A stretch of 64,000 nt of DNA from Acidimicrobiia bacterium (GTDB lineage Bacteria > Actinomycetota > Acidimicrobiia > Acidimicrobiales > Poriferisodalaceae), in contig JAJEFK010000007.1 in the NCBI GenBank assembly GCA_022820505.1, positions 1 through 64,000 of the forward strand, read 5' to 3'. The translations under genes were made by a program, and so were the position numbers. Positions 48,779-57,678 of the stretch are shown here, one piece after another (positions within the stretch are counted from its first letter, which is position 1; each line of letters begins with the position of its first letter). The notes beneath the pieces are model-generated. The model was not told the DNA's origin and did not search any database. It was given only the letters and a program-made list of their open reading frames with translations.

Positions 48779-50338
48779 AACAGCGCGGGGGAGTTCTTCG
48801 ATCCACTGGATGAGGTCGTGGCCGCAGACTCGTTCGGTCCAGTCGTGCGGCGACTTGGCGAAGTGCAGCCAGGCCGCCCACGCCTCGGTGGCCTGGTGGA
48901 AGCCGCCCTCAAGCGTGCCGGCGCAGAGGTGCACGAACGGCGCCTCGGCCGCATTCCAGTTCATCTGCTCGTTCGGCGGCATGCCGGTGGAATACGCCAT
49001 GGCGTGCCCGTACTTGTCGCGGTGCATGTGCCCGACCGCCAAGGCGTGGCCGCCGCCGTCGGACGCCCCGAACACGCCGCGCTGGCTGCGGTCGTCGGAG
49101 ACGCCAAATGACTGCTCTGCCCAGGCCGACAGCTCTTCCACGAAGAAACGCTGGTGACGGTCGAAGCGATCGTTGTCGAAGCCCGGCAGGTATTCCATGG
49201 CCCGCTCGTTCCCGTAGCCGCCCATCGGCGCGGAGTGGGCTGCCACCAGCACGAAGCGGGGAACCGTCTCGTTGGCGATGCCGGCGTCGAGCCGCCGGAT
49301 GTAGGGGCCGATCATGCCGCCGTCGGTGGCATACAGCACCGGCAATCGCTCGGCGGGGGAGTGGTTGGGCGGCAGGTACACGGTGATCGTGCGCTTGGTG
49401 CGCAGCGAGGTGCTGTCGAGCGTGTGCGCCTGGGTGACGCCGCGCAGCTCGTCGTCGGGGTGAGACGGGAGCTCGGCAGGCGCATCCGGGCCCCGGAATC
49501 GGTGCGGGACCGGGCCTCGCTGGCCGCCCGGCAGACCTCCGCCGTCATCGAGCGGCCAGAAGCCGTAGCCGATGACGGCTTCGCTGAGACGCTCGATGCG
49601 CACGCTGAGCGCCCACAGATCGCCGTCGCCGGCGCCAGCGTTGCTGTTGCCATTGCCGTCTTCGGCACCGACTCGCCACATGGGCAATTCGATAACGGGA
49701 CCGGGCAGCAGGCCGACATCGTCACTGCGGCATGCGAAGGTCAGCTCGTCGCCGTCGGCCCAGCAGCCTTCGGGGTGGGCGGCGAGCTGTGCAGTCAGGA
49801 ACTCGGGAGAGGGGTCGCGCCACACACGGCACATGCGCTGTCCCGGCGGCAGGCCGCCGTCGGCAGCACGTTCGCGGGCGAGCTCCCGGTTGCGCCGGTC
49901 GATCTCGGTACGCCGTTGGTCGAGGGTGGGCAGCCCCATCCGCTCTCGGGAGTCGTCGTCGACGCTGCCGTCGACCGGTGCCAGCACCAAGTCACCCAGG
50001 TGGGTCGTGACCACGGTCCCGAATTGCTGGGGCCTGCCGCTCAGCAGGCTCATCTTGTCGGCGCATTCGGCGAAGACGGCGCCGGCGCCCGGCACGCCGT
50101 CGCGGTGGGCGCGCGCAGCCAGCTCACCGGCAATGGAGAACATCTGAGGGCCGCCGTGGACGCTCAGCGCCCGGGCAGCTCGAAGGGCATTCGCGCCTTG
50201 GGCCTGCTGCAGCTCTGGTGTGCGGGCCAGGAGCTGCACGAGCATGGGCACCTCGGCTGGCTCGGCCATCTCGATGCGGGCCAGCAGATCGGTGACCTCC
50301 GCCGGTGCCGCCGCATCGCTGTTGCCGTCGCCTGCCAT
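48761..50338 (-). CDS. DUF6624-like domain fused to esterase
   Basis: This 525-aa protein has two parts. Residues about 10-140 resemble DUF6624: a helical LLARIEMAEPAEVPM start, then GAVFAECADKMSLLSGRPQQFGTVV and ERMGLPTLDQRR. The C-terminal half is an alpha/beta-hydrolase-type esterase of the enterochelin-esterase/esterase D kind, with TITVYLPPNHSP, VLYATDGGM, the elbow GASDGGGHALAVGHMHRDKYG and a late His (GTLEGGFHQATEAW). There is no signal peptide. ATG 50338 follows a G-rich ribosome binding site; GTG 50380 is the longer option. The fusion's substrate is unknown. The 3' end is part of the hairpin shared with the ligase. Confidence 0.8.
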   Translation of the reverse strand: MAGDGNSDAAAPAEVTDLLARIEMAEPAEVPMLVQLLARTPELQQAQGANALRAARALSVHGGPQMFSIAGELAARAHRDGVPGAGAVFAECADKMSLLSGRPQQFGTVVTTHLGDLVLAPVDGSVDDDSRERMGLPTLDQRRTEIDRRNRELARERAADGGLPPGQRMCRVWRDPSPEFLTAQLAAHPEGCWADGDELTFACRSDDVGLLPGPVIELPMWRVGAEDGNGNSNAGAGDGDLWALSVRIERLSEAVIGYGFWPLDDGGGLPGGQRGPVPHRFRGPDAPAELPSHPDDELRGVTQAHTLDSTSLRTKRTITVYLPPNHSPAERLPVLYATDGGMIGPYIRRLDAGIANETVPRFVLVAAHSAPMGGYGNERAMEYLPGFDNDRFDRHQRFFVEELSAWAEQSFGVSDDRSQRGVFGASDGGGHALAVGHMHRDKYGHAMAYSTGMPPNEQMNWNAAEAPFVHLCAGTLEGGFHQATEAWAAWLHFAKSPHDWTERVCGHDLIQWIEELPRAVTRAWG

Positions 50339-50383
50339 GCCGCCCCCCGCCCCGGCCGCCGCGACCAGATTCCGCGTCACTCC

Positions 50384-50390
50384 TACACTA
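50384..50390. promoter_or_regulatory. Overlapping divergent -10 hexamers
   Basis: The heptamer TACACTA contains TACACT on the plus strand (50384-50389) and TAGTGT on the minus strand (50385-50390). The first suits the enoyl-CoA hydratase, with a short leader and AAAGGAG ribosome binding site; the second suits the esterase. Use of one should exclude the other. Confidence 0.4.
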
Positions 50391-50415
50391 CGCCCGTCGT
50401 CACAAAGGAGTCCCA

Positions 50416-51198
50416 GTGAGCGAAGAACCCCTGGTCCTGGTCGAACAGTGCGGCTACGTGCAGATCCTCACGCTGAACCGCCCGGATGCGATGAACGCCT
50501 TCAACATGGCGCTCTCAGAAGCGCTCGGCGAGGCGCTCGACGAGCTCGATGCCAATCCCGATGTGCGTGTCGGCGTGATCACCGGCGCAGGGCGGGGATT
50601 CAGCGCAGGCATGGACCTCAAGGCATTCGTCAGCGGCGGCGGGATCGATGCGATGCCGAACCCGGCCGGCCGCGGCTTCGGAGGCATCGCCGAGCGCAGT
50701 GCGGCCAAGCCGCTCATTGCCGCGGTGGAGCGCTTCGCCCTGGCGGGAGGGCTGGAAGTGGCGCTGTCATGCGATCTGATCGTGGCGTCGGAAGGCACCA
50801 TGCTCGGCATTCCCGAGGTGGGCGTCGGGCTGTTCGCAGGCGCCGGCGCGCTGCTGCGCCTGCCGCGCCAGCTTCCCTACAGCCTGGCCATGGAGATGGC
50901 GCTGACCGCCGAGCCGATCACGGCCGAGGTCGCGCACCAGCACGGCATGGTGAACCGGGTGTGCCCGAAGGGCGAGGCGGTGAATGTGGCCGTCGAGCTC
51001 GGCGAGCGCATCGCCCGCAATGCGCCGAAGGGCGTGCGCGCCTCCAAGGCGCTGATCCGCAATGTTCTGGGCGTGTCCGAAGACGACTTCTGGGCATTCC
51101 AGCAGCCGGCACTCGAGGATGTCTTTGCGTCGTCGGATGCCATCGAGGGCGCGACCGCCTTTGCCGAACGGCGCGACCCGAACTGGGAGGACCGCTGA
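50416..51198 (+). CDS. Enoyl-CoA hydratase/isomerase (crotonase family)
   Basis: This 260-aa crotonase-fold protein has LTLNRPDAMNAFNMALSEAL, AGRGFSAGMDLKAFV (oxyanion hole), ALAGGLEVALSCDLIVASE and IPEVGVGLFAGAGALLRLPR with a likely catalytic Glu. It would hydrate or isomerise an enoyl-CoA in beta-oxidation or aromatic breakdown. GTG 50416 is preceded by AAAGGAG. The stop codon overlaps the CTG that probably starts the methyltransferase gene (CTGA), so the two are translationally coupled. Confidence 0.93.
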   Translation: MSEEPLVLVEQCGYVQILTLNRPDAMNAFNMALSEALGEALDELDANPDVRVGVITGAGRGFSAGMDLKAFVSGGGIDAMPNPAGRGFGGIAERSAAKPLIAAVERFALAGGLEVALSCDLIVASEGTMLGIPEVGVGLFAGAGALLRLPRQLPYSLAMEMALTAEPITAEVAHQHGMVNRVCPKGEAVNVAVELGERIARNAPKGVRASKALIRNVLGVSEDDFWAFQQPALEDVFASSDAIEGATAFAERRDPNWEDR

Positions 51199-51791
51199 GC
51201 CGTTGGGCTGAACGAGGCGACATACCCCGCGGCGCCGACTACGACGACCGCTGGGCCCGCAAGGCGGCGCGTGGCGAATCGATTCACGGCGAAGCCGACT
51301 TGGTCGATTCGCTGCTGCCGCGAGGCGGCAGCGTGCTCGATGCAGGGTGCGGCACCGGCCGCGTCGCCATCGAGCTGGCCCAGCGTGGCCACCACGTCGT
51401 GGGCGTCGACTTGGACCCCGCCATGCTCGACCTCGCGCGCAACAAGGCGCCCGAGCTTGCGTGGATCCAAGGCGACCTGGCCAGCACCGTCGTTTCGAGC
51501 GACACCGGCGAGCGGCGGCTGTTCGACGCTGCGGTGGCCGCGGGCAACGTGATGATCTTCCTCGAACGCGGCACCGAGGCCGCGGTGATGGCCAACATCG
51601 CCTCGCACCTGCGACCCGGGGGTGCGCTCGTGGCGGGCTTCCAGCTCAGCGACGGCTACCTGGCGCTGCACGTGTACGACGCACTCGCCGAGCGCAACGG
51701 GCTGGAGCTCGAGGCCCGCTACTCGACGTGGGAAGGCGCCCCGTTCGACGGCGGCGACTACGCGGTGTCGGTCCACCGCCGTACCGGCTGA
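51195..51791 (+). CDS. Class I SAM-dependent methyltransferase, probable CTG start
   Basis: This roughly 198-aa methyltransferase has the SAM-binding motif I VLDAGCGTGRVAIELA, motif II VVGVDLDPAML and a VMANIASHLRPGGALVAGF block. Homologous sequence begins SRWAERGDIPRGADYDDRW, and no ATG, GTG or TTG lies in frame nearby. The codon there is CTG at 51195, overlapping the preceding TGA, with GGGAGG 4 nt upstream. CTG initiation is therefore the best explanation. The substrate is unknown. It ends 3 bp from the convergent small gene. Confidence 0.85.
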   Translation: MSRWAERGDIPRGADYDDRWARKAARGESIHGEADLVDSLLPRGGSVLDAGCGTGRVAIELAQRGHHVVGVDLDPAMLDLARNKAPELAWIQGDLASTVVSSDTGERRLFDAAVAAGNVMIFLERGTEAAVMANIASHLRPGGALVAGFQLSDGYLALHVYDALAERNGLELEARYSTWEGAPFDGGDYAVSVHRRTG

Positions 51792-51794
51792 CGC

Positions 51795-52097
51795 TCAGTC
51801 GGTGGGCAGGCGGGCGAGGAGCTCGATCTTGCGCTCCTCGTACTCGTCGAAGCTGATCTCGTCGTTGTCGAATTGGGTTTGCACCTCTTCGACAAGGCGG
51901 ATCAGATCTGCCGCAGACAGCTCCTCGTCGAGGTTGCCGTCGAGCACAGCGCCCGTGCCCTCGGGCTCAGGCGTCTCGTTGACCAGCGGACCGCTCTGGG
52001 GAATCTTGCCCATGCGCTTGGCGCGCTTGGCCTCGGCCTTCGCCTTCTTGGCCCGGTCCCTCTGCAGTTTCTCGAACGTTGTGCGACCGGCAGCCAT
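51795..52097 (-). CDS. Small SHOCT-like charged protein
   Basis: This 100-aa protein has a Lys/Arg/Ala-rich N-terminal helix (FEKLQRDRAKKAKAEAKRAKR), a Pro/Gly middle and an acidic C-terminal helix pair (LIRLVEEVQTQFDNDEISFDEYEERKIELL) resembling a SHOCT motif. Proteins of this shape recur in actinobacteria without known function; nucleic-acid or protein binding is possible. A CGAGGT ribosome binding site and a TAGCAT hexamer (minus strand, 52127-52132) precede the ATG. Confidence 0.8.
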   Translation of the reverse strand: MAAGRTTFEKLQRDRAKKAKAEAKRAKRMGKIPQSGPLVNETPEPEGTGAVLDGNLDEELSAADLIRLVEEVQTQFDNDEISFDEYEERKIELLARLPTD

Positions 52098-52169
52098 GTC
52101 AATACCTCGCGTCTGTCCAGCGGACCATGCTACTGGCGACCTGCCTGATTTCAGATGCAGGTCGGCGGT

Positions 52170-53843
52170 TCAGGTCCCCGACCAGGCGTGGTCGGCATAG
52201 CGGGTGCGCAGGAGTTTCTTGTCGATCTTTCCTGTGCCTGTCAGCGGGATCTCGTCTGCCACGACGATGTCGTCGGGAAGCCACCACGACGCCACCCGGG
52301 GCCTGATTGCATCGAGCACGGCGCCGGCATCGAGGGTGGCACCCGCGGCGAGTTCGACGATGAGCAGCGGCCGTTCGCCCCAGCGCTCGTGCGGCAGGCC
52401 GATGACCGCAGCGGCCGCCACACCGGGCGCAACAAGCGCAGCGTTCTCGAGCTCGATCGAGCTGATCCACTCGCCGCCGCTCTTGATGACGTCCTTCGAC
52501 CGGTCGGTCAGTGTCAGGTAGCCCTCGGCGTCGAGAGCGCCCACGTCGCCCGTGCGCAGCCAGCCGCCGTCGGAAGGCGGCAGGTGCGAGCCGGCGAAGG
52601 CGCCGGGGTCGGCGAGCTCGCCGAGGTAGTACGCGCCGCACATCCACGGACCGCGTGCCTGTATCTCGCCGACGCTGCGCCCGTCATGGGGCAGGACATT
52701 GCCGTCGGCATCGACCACGCGCAGCTCGATGCCGTACAGCTCGCGGCCGGCTTTGGCCTGGCGGTCGCGCTGGGCGTCACGATCGCTGCGCTCGACCCGG
52801 TGCGTGAACCGACCTGACGTGCCCTGGGTCATCTCGGTCATGCCCCAGACGTGGCTGACCGTGACGCCGTAGTCGTCCTCGAGCGTGTCGATGAGCACCC
52901 GCGGCGCGGCCGAGCCGCCGACGGCGACCTTCTGGAGCGAGGGCACGGTGCGCCCGGTGTCCTGCAGGTACTGCACGACGGCGAGCCAGATCGTGGGAAC
53001 TCCCGCCGAGAACGTGATGTCCTCGGCCTCGATGAGGCTCACGAGGGCTTCGGGGCTCAGGTCTGGGCCCGGCAGCACGAGCTTTGCTCCGCTCATCGCG
53101 GTGGCGAACGGCAGTGCCCAGCCATTGACGTGGAACATCGGCACGGTGCCGAGCACGGCGTGGCCCGAATGGACGTCGTGGCCGTCGCCGGTGCAGGTGG
53201 CCCAGGTCTGCAGCACGATCGACCGGTGGCTCTGCAGCACGCCCTTGGGGTTGCCGGTGGTGCCCGACGTGTAGCAGAGCGTCGCGGCCGCACGCTCGTC
53301 GAAGTCGGGCCACGCCGCTGGGCCCGGTGCGGCTGCGATCCAGTCCTCGTACGCGATCTCGCCGGGAAGGCCCGCAGGCGCATCGAGCCGGCCGAGCACC
53401 ACCCAGCGGCGGACCGTCGGCGTGCGCGGGGCGAGGCGCGCAGCGATCTCGACAAACGACTGGTCGACCAGCACCACGCTGTCGGCGGCGTCATTGAGGA
53501 TGAAGGCGAGCTGGTCGTCATGCAGCCGGGGGTTGACGGTGTGCAGCACGGCGCCGATGCCGGTGATGCCGTAGTAGGCCTCGAGGTGGCGGTGGTCGTT
53601 GCACGCAATGGTCGCGACGCGTTCGCCGGGCCCGATGCCGTCGGCGACCAGCGCTCCGGACACCAGCCGGGCCCGCTCGGCTACCTCCCGCCAAGTGCTG
53701 CGCGTGGTGACCCCCGCCGAGTCCACAGACACCACATCGGTGCTGGCATGGCTGCGGGCCGCATAGGAAATGAGGCTCGAGACCAGCAGCGGCCGATCCA
53801 TGGTGTTGCCGAGCAGCATGGGCTCGGCGGGCTCTGTCGTCAT
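52170..53843 (-). CDS. Long/medium-chain fatty acyl-CoA ligase
   Basis: This 557-aa AMP-forming ligase makes acyl-CoA. It has the P-loop [19 protein letters not shown], the [13 protein letters not shown] region typical of fatty-acyl-CoA synthetases, [10 protein letters not shown], the hinge [18 protein letters not shown] and the catalytic lysine in [12 protein letters not shown]. The frame opens 69 codons upstream of ATG 53843, inside the epoxide hydrolase. It is third in a same-strand series CoA-transferase, epoxide hydrolase, ligase, 37 bp after the hydrolase. The acid it activates is not determined. Confidence 0.93.
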   Translation of the reverse strand: MTTEPAEPMLLGNTMDRPLLVSSLISYAARSHASTDVVSVDSAGVTTRSTWREVAERARLVSGALVADGIGPGERVATIACNDHRHLEAYYGITGIGAVLHTVNPRLHDDQLAFILNDAADSVVLVDQSFVEIAARLAPRTPTVRRWVVLGRLDAPAGLPGEIAYEDWIAAAPGPAAWPDFDERAAATLCYTSGTTGNPKGVLQSHRSIVLQTWATCTGDGHDVHSGHAVLGTVPMFHVNGWALPFATAMSGAKLVLPGPDLSPEALVSLIEAEDITFSAGVPTIWLAVVQYLQDTGRTVPSLQKVAVGGSAAPRVLIDTLEDDYGVTVSHVWGMTEMTQGTSGRFTHRVERSDRDAQRDRQAKAGRELYGIELRVVDADGNVLPHDGRSVGEIQARGPWMCGAYYLGELADPGAFAGSHLPPSDGGWLRTGDVGALDAEGYLTLTDRSKDVIKSGGEWISSIELENAALVAPGVAAAAVIGLPHERWGERPLLIVELAAGATLDAGAVLDAIRPRVASWWLPDDIVVADEIPLTGTGKIDKKLLRTRYADHAWSGT

Positions 53844-53880
53844 CTGGGGCAAGCCGGCGCCGGACCGAGGGGGCCTCGGC

Positions 53881-55011
53881 TCATCGGAGCAGGCTGAAGA
53901 AGGCGCGCACGTCGTCGACGAACAGCTCGGGCTGCTCGAACGCGGCGAAATGGCCGCCTGCGGGCATGTCGGTCCAGTGACGGATATCGGAGTAGATCGG
54001 CTCAGACCATGAGCGCACCGGGGGGATGATCTCGGCCGGGAACTTGGCAACGCCGGTCGGAACGTCCACTGTCATGCGGGGGAGCTGCCGGAAGCTCTCC
54101 CAGTACAGGCGGCCCGACGAGGCTGCGTTGGCATTGAGCCAGTACAGCATGACGTTGTCGAGCATCTCGTCGCGGCCCAGCGTGTTCTCCGGATGCCCGT
54201 CGCAGTCGGTCCACGCCCAGAACTTCTCCAGGATCCACGCTGCCTGCCCGGCAGGCGAATCGGTCAGCCCGTAGCCCAGCGTCTGGGGGCGAGTGGACTG
54301 CTGCTTCGAATAGCCGGAGTCCCAATCGTTGTAGTGCTTCGCCTTGGTGAGGGCCGCGATCTCCTCATCGTTGGGCTCGCGGTCCTTGGGGCGGCTGCCG
54401 CGCATCACCATGTTCAAATGGATGCCGATGCAGCGGTCGGGGTGACGGCTGCCGAGCGCGCTGGTGACGGCTGATCCCCAGTCGCCGCCCTGCGCGCCGA
54501 AGCGGTCGTAACCCAGGCCGGTCATGAGCTCAGCCCAGCAGTCGGCGATCTTCTCGATTCCCCAGCCGGGCTCGGTCGGCTTGGCGCTGAAGCCGTACCC
54601 GGGCAGCGATGGGCAGATCACGTGGAAGGCATCGGCCGCGTTGCCGCCGTGCGCGACCGGGTCGGCCAGGGGCTCGATGACCTTGTGGAACTCGACCACC
54701 GAGCCGGGCCAGCCGTGGGTGATGACGATCGGCATCGCGTCGGGCTCGGGGGAGCGGACGTGGATGAAGTGCACGTTCATGCCGTCGACGTCGGCCATGT
54801 ACTGGTCGAACCGGTTGAGCGCGGCTTCGCTGGCTCGCCAGTCGTAGGTGTTGGCCCAGTAGTCGCAGACCTCCTGGACGTATGACAGCGGGATGCCCTG
54901 GGACCAGTCGTCGACCGGTTCGGCGTCTGGCCAGCGGGTTCTTGCCAGGCGGTCCCGCAGGTCTGCTAGTTGTTCGTCCGGGACGTTGATCTGGAACGGT
55001 TCGATCTGCAT
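53881..55011 (-). CDS. Epoxide hydrolase
   Basis: This 376-aa alpha/beta-hydrolase begins with the epoxide hydrolase N-terminal domain (IEPFQINVPDEQLADLRDRLARTRWPD). It shows the oxyanion motif HGWPGSVVEF, the nucleophile Asp in GAQGGDWGSAV, lid tyrosines and the terminal His in GGHFAAFEQPE. It opens an epoxide to a diol. The frame continues 148 codons upstream through a palindromic spacer and is not coding there. ATG 55011 has TACGGT 6 nt upstream, indicating its own leaderless promoter despite the same-strand upstream gene. Confidence 0.94.
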   Translation of the reverse strand: MQIEPFQINVPDEQLADLRDRLARTRWPDAEPVDDWSQGIPLSYVQEVCDYWANTYDWRASEAALNRFDQYMADVDGMNVHFIHVRSPEPDAMPIVITHGWPGSVVEFHKVIEPLADPVAHGGNAADAFHVICPSLPGYGFSAKPTEPGWGIEKIADCWAELMTGLGYDRFGAQGGDWGSAVTSALGSRHPDRCIGIHLNMVMRGSRPKDREPNDEEIAALTKAKHYNDWDSGYSKQQSTRPQTLGYGLTDSPAGQAAWILEKFWAWTDCDGHPENTLGRDEMLDNVMLYWLNANAASSGRLYWESFRQLPRMTVDVPTGVAKFPAEIIPPVRSWSEPIYSDIRHWTDMPAGGHFAAFEQPELFVDDVRAFFSLLR

Positions 55012-55017
55012 CCGAGC

Positions 55018-55023
55018 ACCGTA
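55018..55023 (-). promoter_or_regulatory. Putative -10 (TACGGT), leaderless
   Basis: TACGGT on the minus strand ends 6 nt before the epoxide hydrolase ATG at 55011. Confidence 0.5.
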
Positions 55024-55046
55024 GTCCGCGGGTGTGATCGCGCCCC

Positions 55047-55163
55047 GGGGTGTGCGAGGGCAGGCGCGCCCGTGCTTCAAACAGATGCGGCGCCTTTGCG
55101 CTGGCGCGGGGTTGCAGGGGCGCCGCATAACTGCGCGCGGTCGCACCTGCCCTCGCACACCCC
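55047..55163. repeat. 117-bp nested palindrome
   Basis: Two inverted repeats are nested in the spacer between the CoA-transferase and the epoxide hydrolase. The outer arms, 55047-55068 and 55142-55163, pair at 21 of 22 positions, with partial pairing continuing inward. The inner arms, 55085-55094 and 55119-55128, are perfect over 10 bp. The element could fold into a long double hairpin. It may be a terminator, a mobile palindrome or an RNA. Confidence 0.85.
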
Positions 55164-55181
55164 TGCTTGCCGTCGTGCCTT

Positions 55182-57554
55182 TCAGTCGTAGATGAAGCCG
55201 AGCTCGGCGGGGGGTGGCAGCTCGCCTCCTATGTGGCCGCCGGTGCGGAGGCTCTGGATCTGGTCCGGGCTGAGGCCGGCTACTTCGGTGAAGACCTCGT
55301 CGGTGTGTTGGTCGAAGAGGGGGGAGGGGCCGGCTTGGGTTGGGCGGGTTCCGTCGAGGGTGAAGGGGGACGCTATGTGGCGCATTGGGCCGGTTACTGG
55401 GTGATCGACGATCTCGATGCGTTCGGCGACGCGCTGGTAGTTGGGGGCCGTCCATGGGTCCCAGCAGAACTCGACGCGAGCGCCGGCCAGCCGCAGTACG
55501 GCCTGCAGGTCTGCCCGGGTTCGAACGGGCTCGCCGCGGTTGGTCTCAATCTCTTCGAGCAAGCCGAGGATCACGTCGACCGCGTTATGGCCCGGGGCGG
55601 GATCGTGCGGGTTGCTGTCGGCGATGACGGCTAGGTAGCCGTCGGTGCCCTTTAAGAAGCCGCTCCAGGCGGCGCTGGGTTCTCGGTTTCCCATGCGGCC
55701 GATGTCTCGGCCTGCTGTTGAGGCGAGTACGAGTGCTTCGCCGCTGTGCTGCCAGGTTCCCTCTTGCTGGGAGACGTCGATCTCAATGCCCTGGCCGGTG
55801 CGCTCGGTGTGGTGCAGGCCGCTCAGCAAGGCGAAACCGGCGGTGATGCCGGCGATGGGGTCGGGGAAGTAGATGTTGGAGATGCGGGCGCCCTCGTGCT
55901 CGTAGCCCTGCCGGTGGCCCATCCCGCCCATGGCCTCGATGATCGAGCCGAAGCCCACGGCGCCCGCATAGGGGCCGTCGACGCCGAACGCGGGCATGCG
56001 CACCAGCACGATGCGGGGGTTGACCTCGGCCAGCGTCTCAAAGTCGAGCCCGAGCTGGGGCAGCACGTGGGCCGAGAAGTTGGCGACCAGGGCGTCGCAG
56101 TTGCGCACGAGCTCCATGAAGGCGGCGCGGCCCTCGGGCGTGGCGAGCGTGACGACGCAGTCTCGCTTGCCCTTGTTGACGGCGTTGAAATGCCCGCCCG
56201 CCTCGTAGAAGCGATTGTCGTGTACGAGATGCTCGAGGCCGGGCGTCATGCCGTGGTCGTAGGGCCGCTGGGTGCGGAAGCCGTCGAACGGGTTCTGCGC
56301 CTCGATCTTGATGACATCGATGCCGAGCGGTGTGAGCAGGTTGCCGATGTACGGCCCGGCCCAGGCGATGGTCATCTCGATCACCCGCAGCTCGCGCGCC
56401 AGTCGCAGTGCCGCTGTGGGGGCATCGGCCGCCGGGCACGGGTCAGTGCCCTGATCGCTCACTCGTTGCCCCGGCACGGGCAGGCCTGGTGCGGCGAAGG
56501 GCTGGATGGGCGCCAAGGCGGTTGCCGCTGGTGTCTCGACTTCGCCGAGGAAGCCGCGATCGGCGAGATGTTCGTCTGCCAGCGCGTCGAGCGGCGTCAT
56601 CACCATGCCGACGGCCCAGGGCGTCTCGAGCGCGAACTGGAACAGCTCCCGCTTGGTGCGGGCGGCATACCAGGGCTCGATGACTTCGCGAATCTTGTCG
56701 ATGTGGCGGGCCCGGCGGTGGCGGTGGCTCAGCTCGGGATCGTCGATCCACTCGGGCATGCCGAGATGCAGGCACTGCATCTCCCAGTCGTCGCGCCGGA
56801 TCGAACCCGGGCACACGTAGCCGTCGGCGCAGCGGATCGCGCCCGACGGGTAGGCCGTGGGCGGGTGCGGCCCCACCAGTGGCCGGCGCCGCTGGCAGTG
56901 CAGCGAATCGCAGTAGCAGAGCTCGACGGCGGTCAGCAGTGCCCCCAGCCACGACACGTCCATGTGCGTCTCGGGCCGCCTGCGGATGAGGTGCGCGGCC
57001 CAGGCGGCAAGACCGCCGGCGCAGTACTGCGCCTGCCAGCCGGGCAGCCGCAGCGGTTCGGCACCTTCGTCGCCGTTGAAGCCCAGAAAGCCAGTTGCGG
57101 TCTGCACCAGCAGCTCGTCGGCGATGACACCGGCGTCGTCGGCGTCAGCACCCCAGGCCGTGACCGTCACCAGCTTGGGCACGTGTTCGCCTGCTGCGGC
57201 ACGGTCAGCCAGCCGCTGCGGATCCCAAGGCCCGTCGACGAGCCCGGCCAGCGTGTCGCTGGCGATCACCACGTCGGGCCAGGACTCCTCCACGCTGTCG
57301 GCGGCGCAGTTCAGCTTCCCCGCATTCAGGTGCACATACAGCGAGCTCAGCTCGCCTGCTGCCAGCGGGACGTCGTCAACGGGCTGGTGCCGAGCAGGAT
57401 CGCCGCCCGACGGTTCGACCTTCACCACGGTCGCTCCCGCACCCGCCAGCAGCCGTCCGGCATACGGGCCGGCAATGCCGGTGGCCAGCTCCAGCACACG
57501 CATCCCCGCCAGCGGCGGCTGCTCCGCTGCGTCGGCGTCGATCGAATCTGGCAC
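55182..57554 (-). CDS. Tandem CaiB/BaiF CoA-transferase (class III, two domains)
   Basis: This 790-aa protein is two family III CoA-transferase domains in one chain. The first half starts LAGMRVLELATGIAGPYAGRLL and lacks the usual catalytic Asp: the matching region reads LPGWQAQYCAGGLAAWAAHL. The second half starts RVIEMTIAWAGPYIGNLLTPLG and keeps Asp in the YFPDPIAGITAGFALL region, followed by GQGIEIDVSQQEGTW. It moves CoA between acyl groups; only the C-terminal half is likely to be catalytic. The GTG start has TACGGT 6 nt upstream. The downstream genes suggest fatty or terpenoid acid catabolism. Confidence 0.9.
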   Translation of the reverse strand: MPDSIDADAAEQPPLAGMRVLELATGIAGPYAGRLLAGAGATVVKVEPSGGDPARHQPVDDVPLAAGELSSLYVHLNAGKLNCAADSVEESWPDVVIASDTLAGLVDGPWDPQRLADRAAAGEHVPKLVTVTAWGADADDAGVIADELLVQTATGFLGFNGDEGAEPLRLPGWQAQYCAGGLAAWAAHLIRRRPETHMDVSWLGALLTAVELCYCDSLHCQRRRPLVGPHPPTAYPSGAIRCADGYVCPGSIRRDDWEMQCLHLGMPEWIDDPELSHRHRRARHIDKIREVIEPWYAARTKRELFQFALETPWAVGMVMTPLDALADEHLADRGFLGEVETPAATALAPIQPFAAPGLPVPGQRVSDQGTDPCPAADAPTAALRLARELRVIEMTIAWAGPYIGNLLTPLGIDVIKIEAQNPFDGFRTQRPYDHGMTPGLEHLVHDNRFYEAGGHFNAVNKGKRDCVVTLATPEGRAAFMELVRNCDALVANFSAHVLPQLGLDFETLAEVNPRIVLVRMPAFGVDGPYAGAVGFGSIIEAMGGMGHRQGYEHEGARISNIYFPDPIAGITAGFALLSGLHHTERTGQGIEIDVSQQEGTWQHSGEALVLASTAGRDIGRMGNREPSAAWSGFLKGTDGYLAVIADSNPHDPAPGHNAVDVILGLLEEIETNRGEPVRTRADLQAVLRLAGARVEFCWDPWTAPNYQRVAERIEIVDHPVTGPMRHIASPFTLDGTRPTQAGPSPLFDQHTDEVFTEVAGLSPDQIQSLRTGGHIGGELPPPAELGFIYD

Positions 57555-57560
57555 CGGGTC

Positions 57561-57566
57561 ACCGTA
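57561..57566 (-). promoter_or_regulatory. Putative -10 (TACGGT), leaderless
   Basis: TACGGT on the minus strand ends 6 nt before the GTG at 57554 of the CoA-transferase. Confidence 0.5.
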
Positions 57567-57576
57567 CCGTCCGAGC

Positions 57577-57640
57577 GAGAGGCTGAGCTCCTAGCCCGGG
57601 CCGCCCGCGAGCGAAGCAAACCAGAGCAGGAAGCAGAGGG
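57577..57640 (-). repeat. Dispersed intergenic repeat, diverged copy C
   Basis: Read on the minus strand, this segment follows copies A and B: a TTCCTGCTCT-like start, TTCGCTCGCGGG, CGGCCCGGG, a gap, then GCTCAGCCTCTCG. It lies between two divergent leaderless promoters. Confidence 0.6.
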
Positions 57641-57666
57641 CGTGGCAGGTGCCGTCAGGGGTTCGG

Positions 57667-57672
57667 TAGGGT
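57667..57672 (+). promoter_or_regulatory. Putative -10 (TAGGGT), leaderless
   Basis: TAGGGT ends 6 nt before the ATG at 57679. Confidence 0.5.
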
Positions 57673-57678
57673 CCGCGG

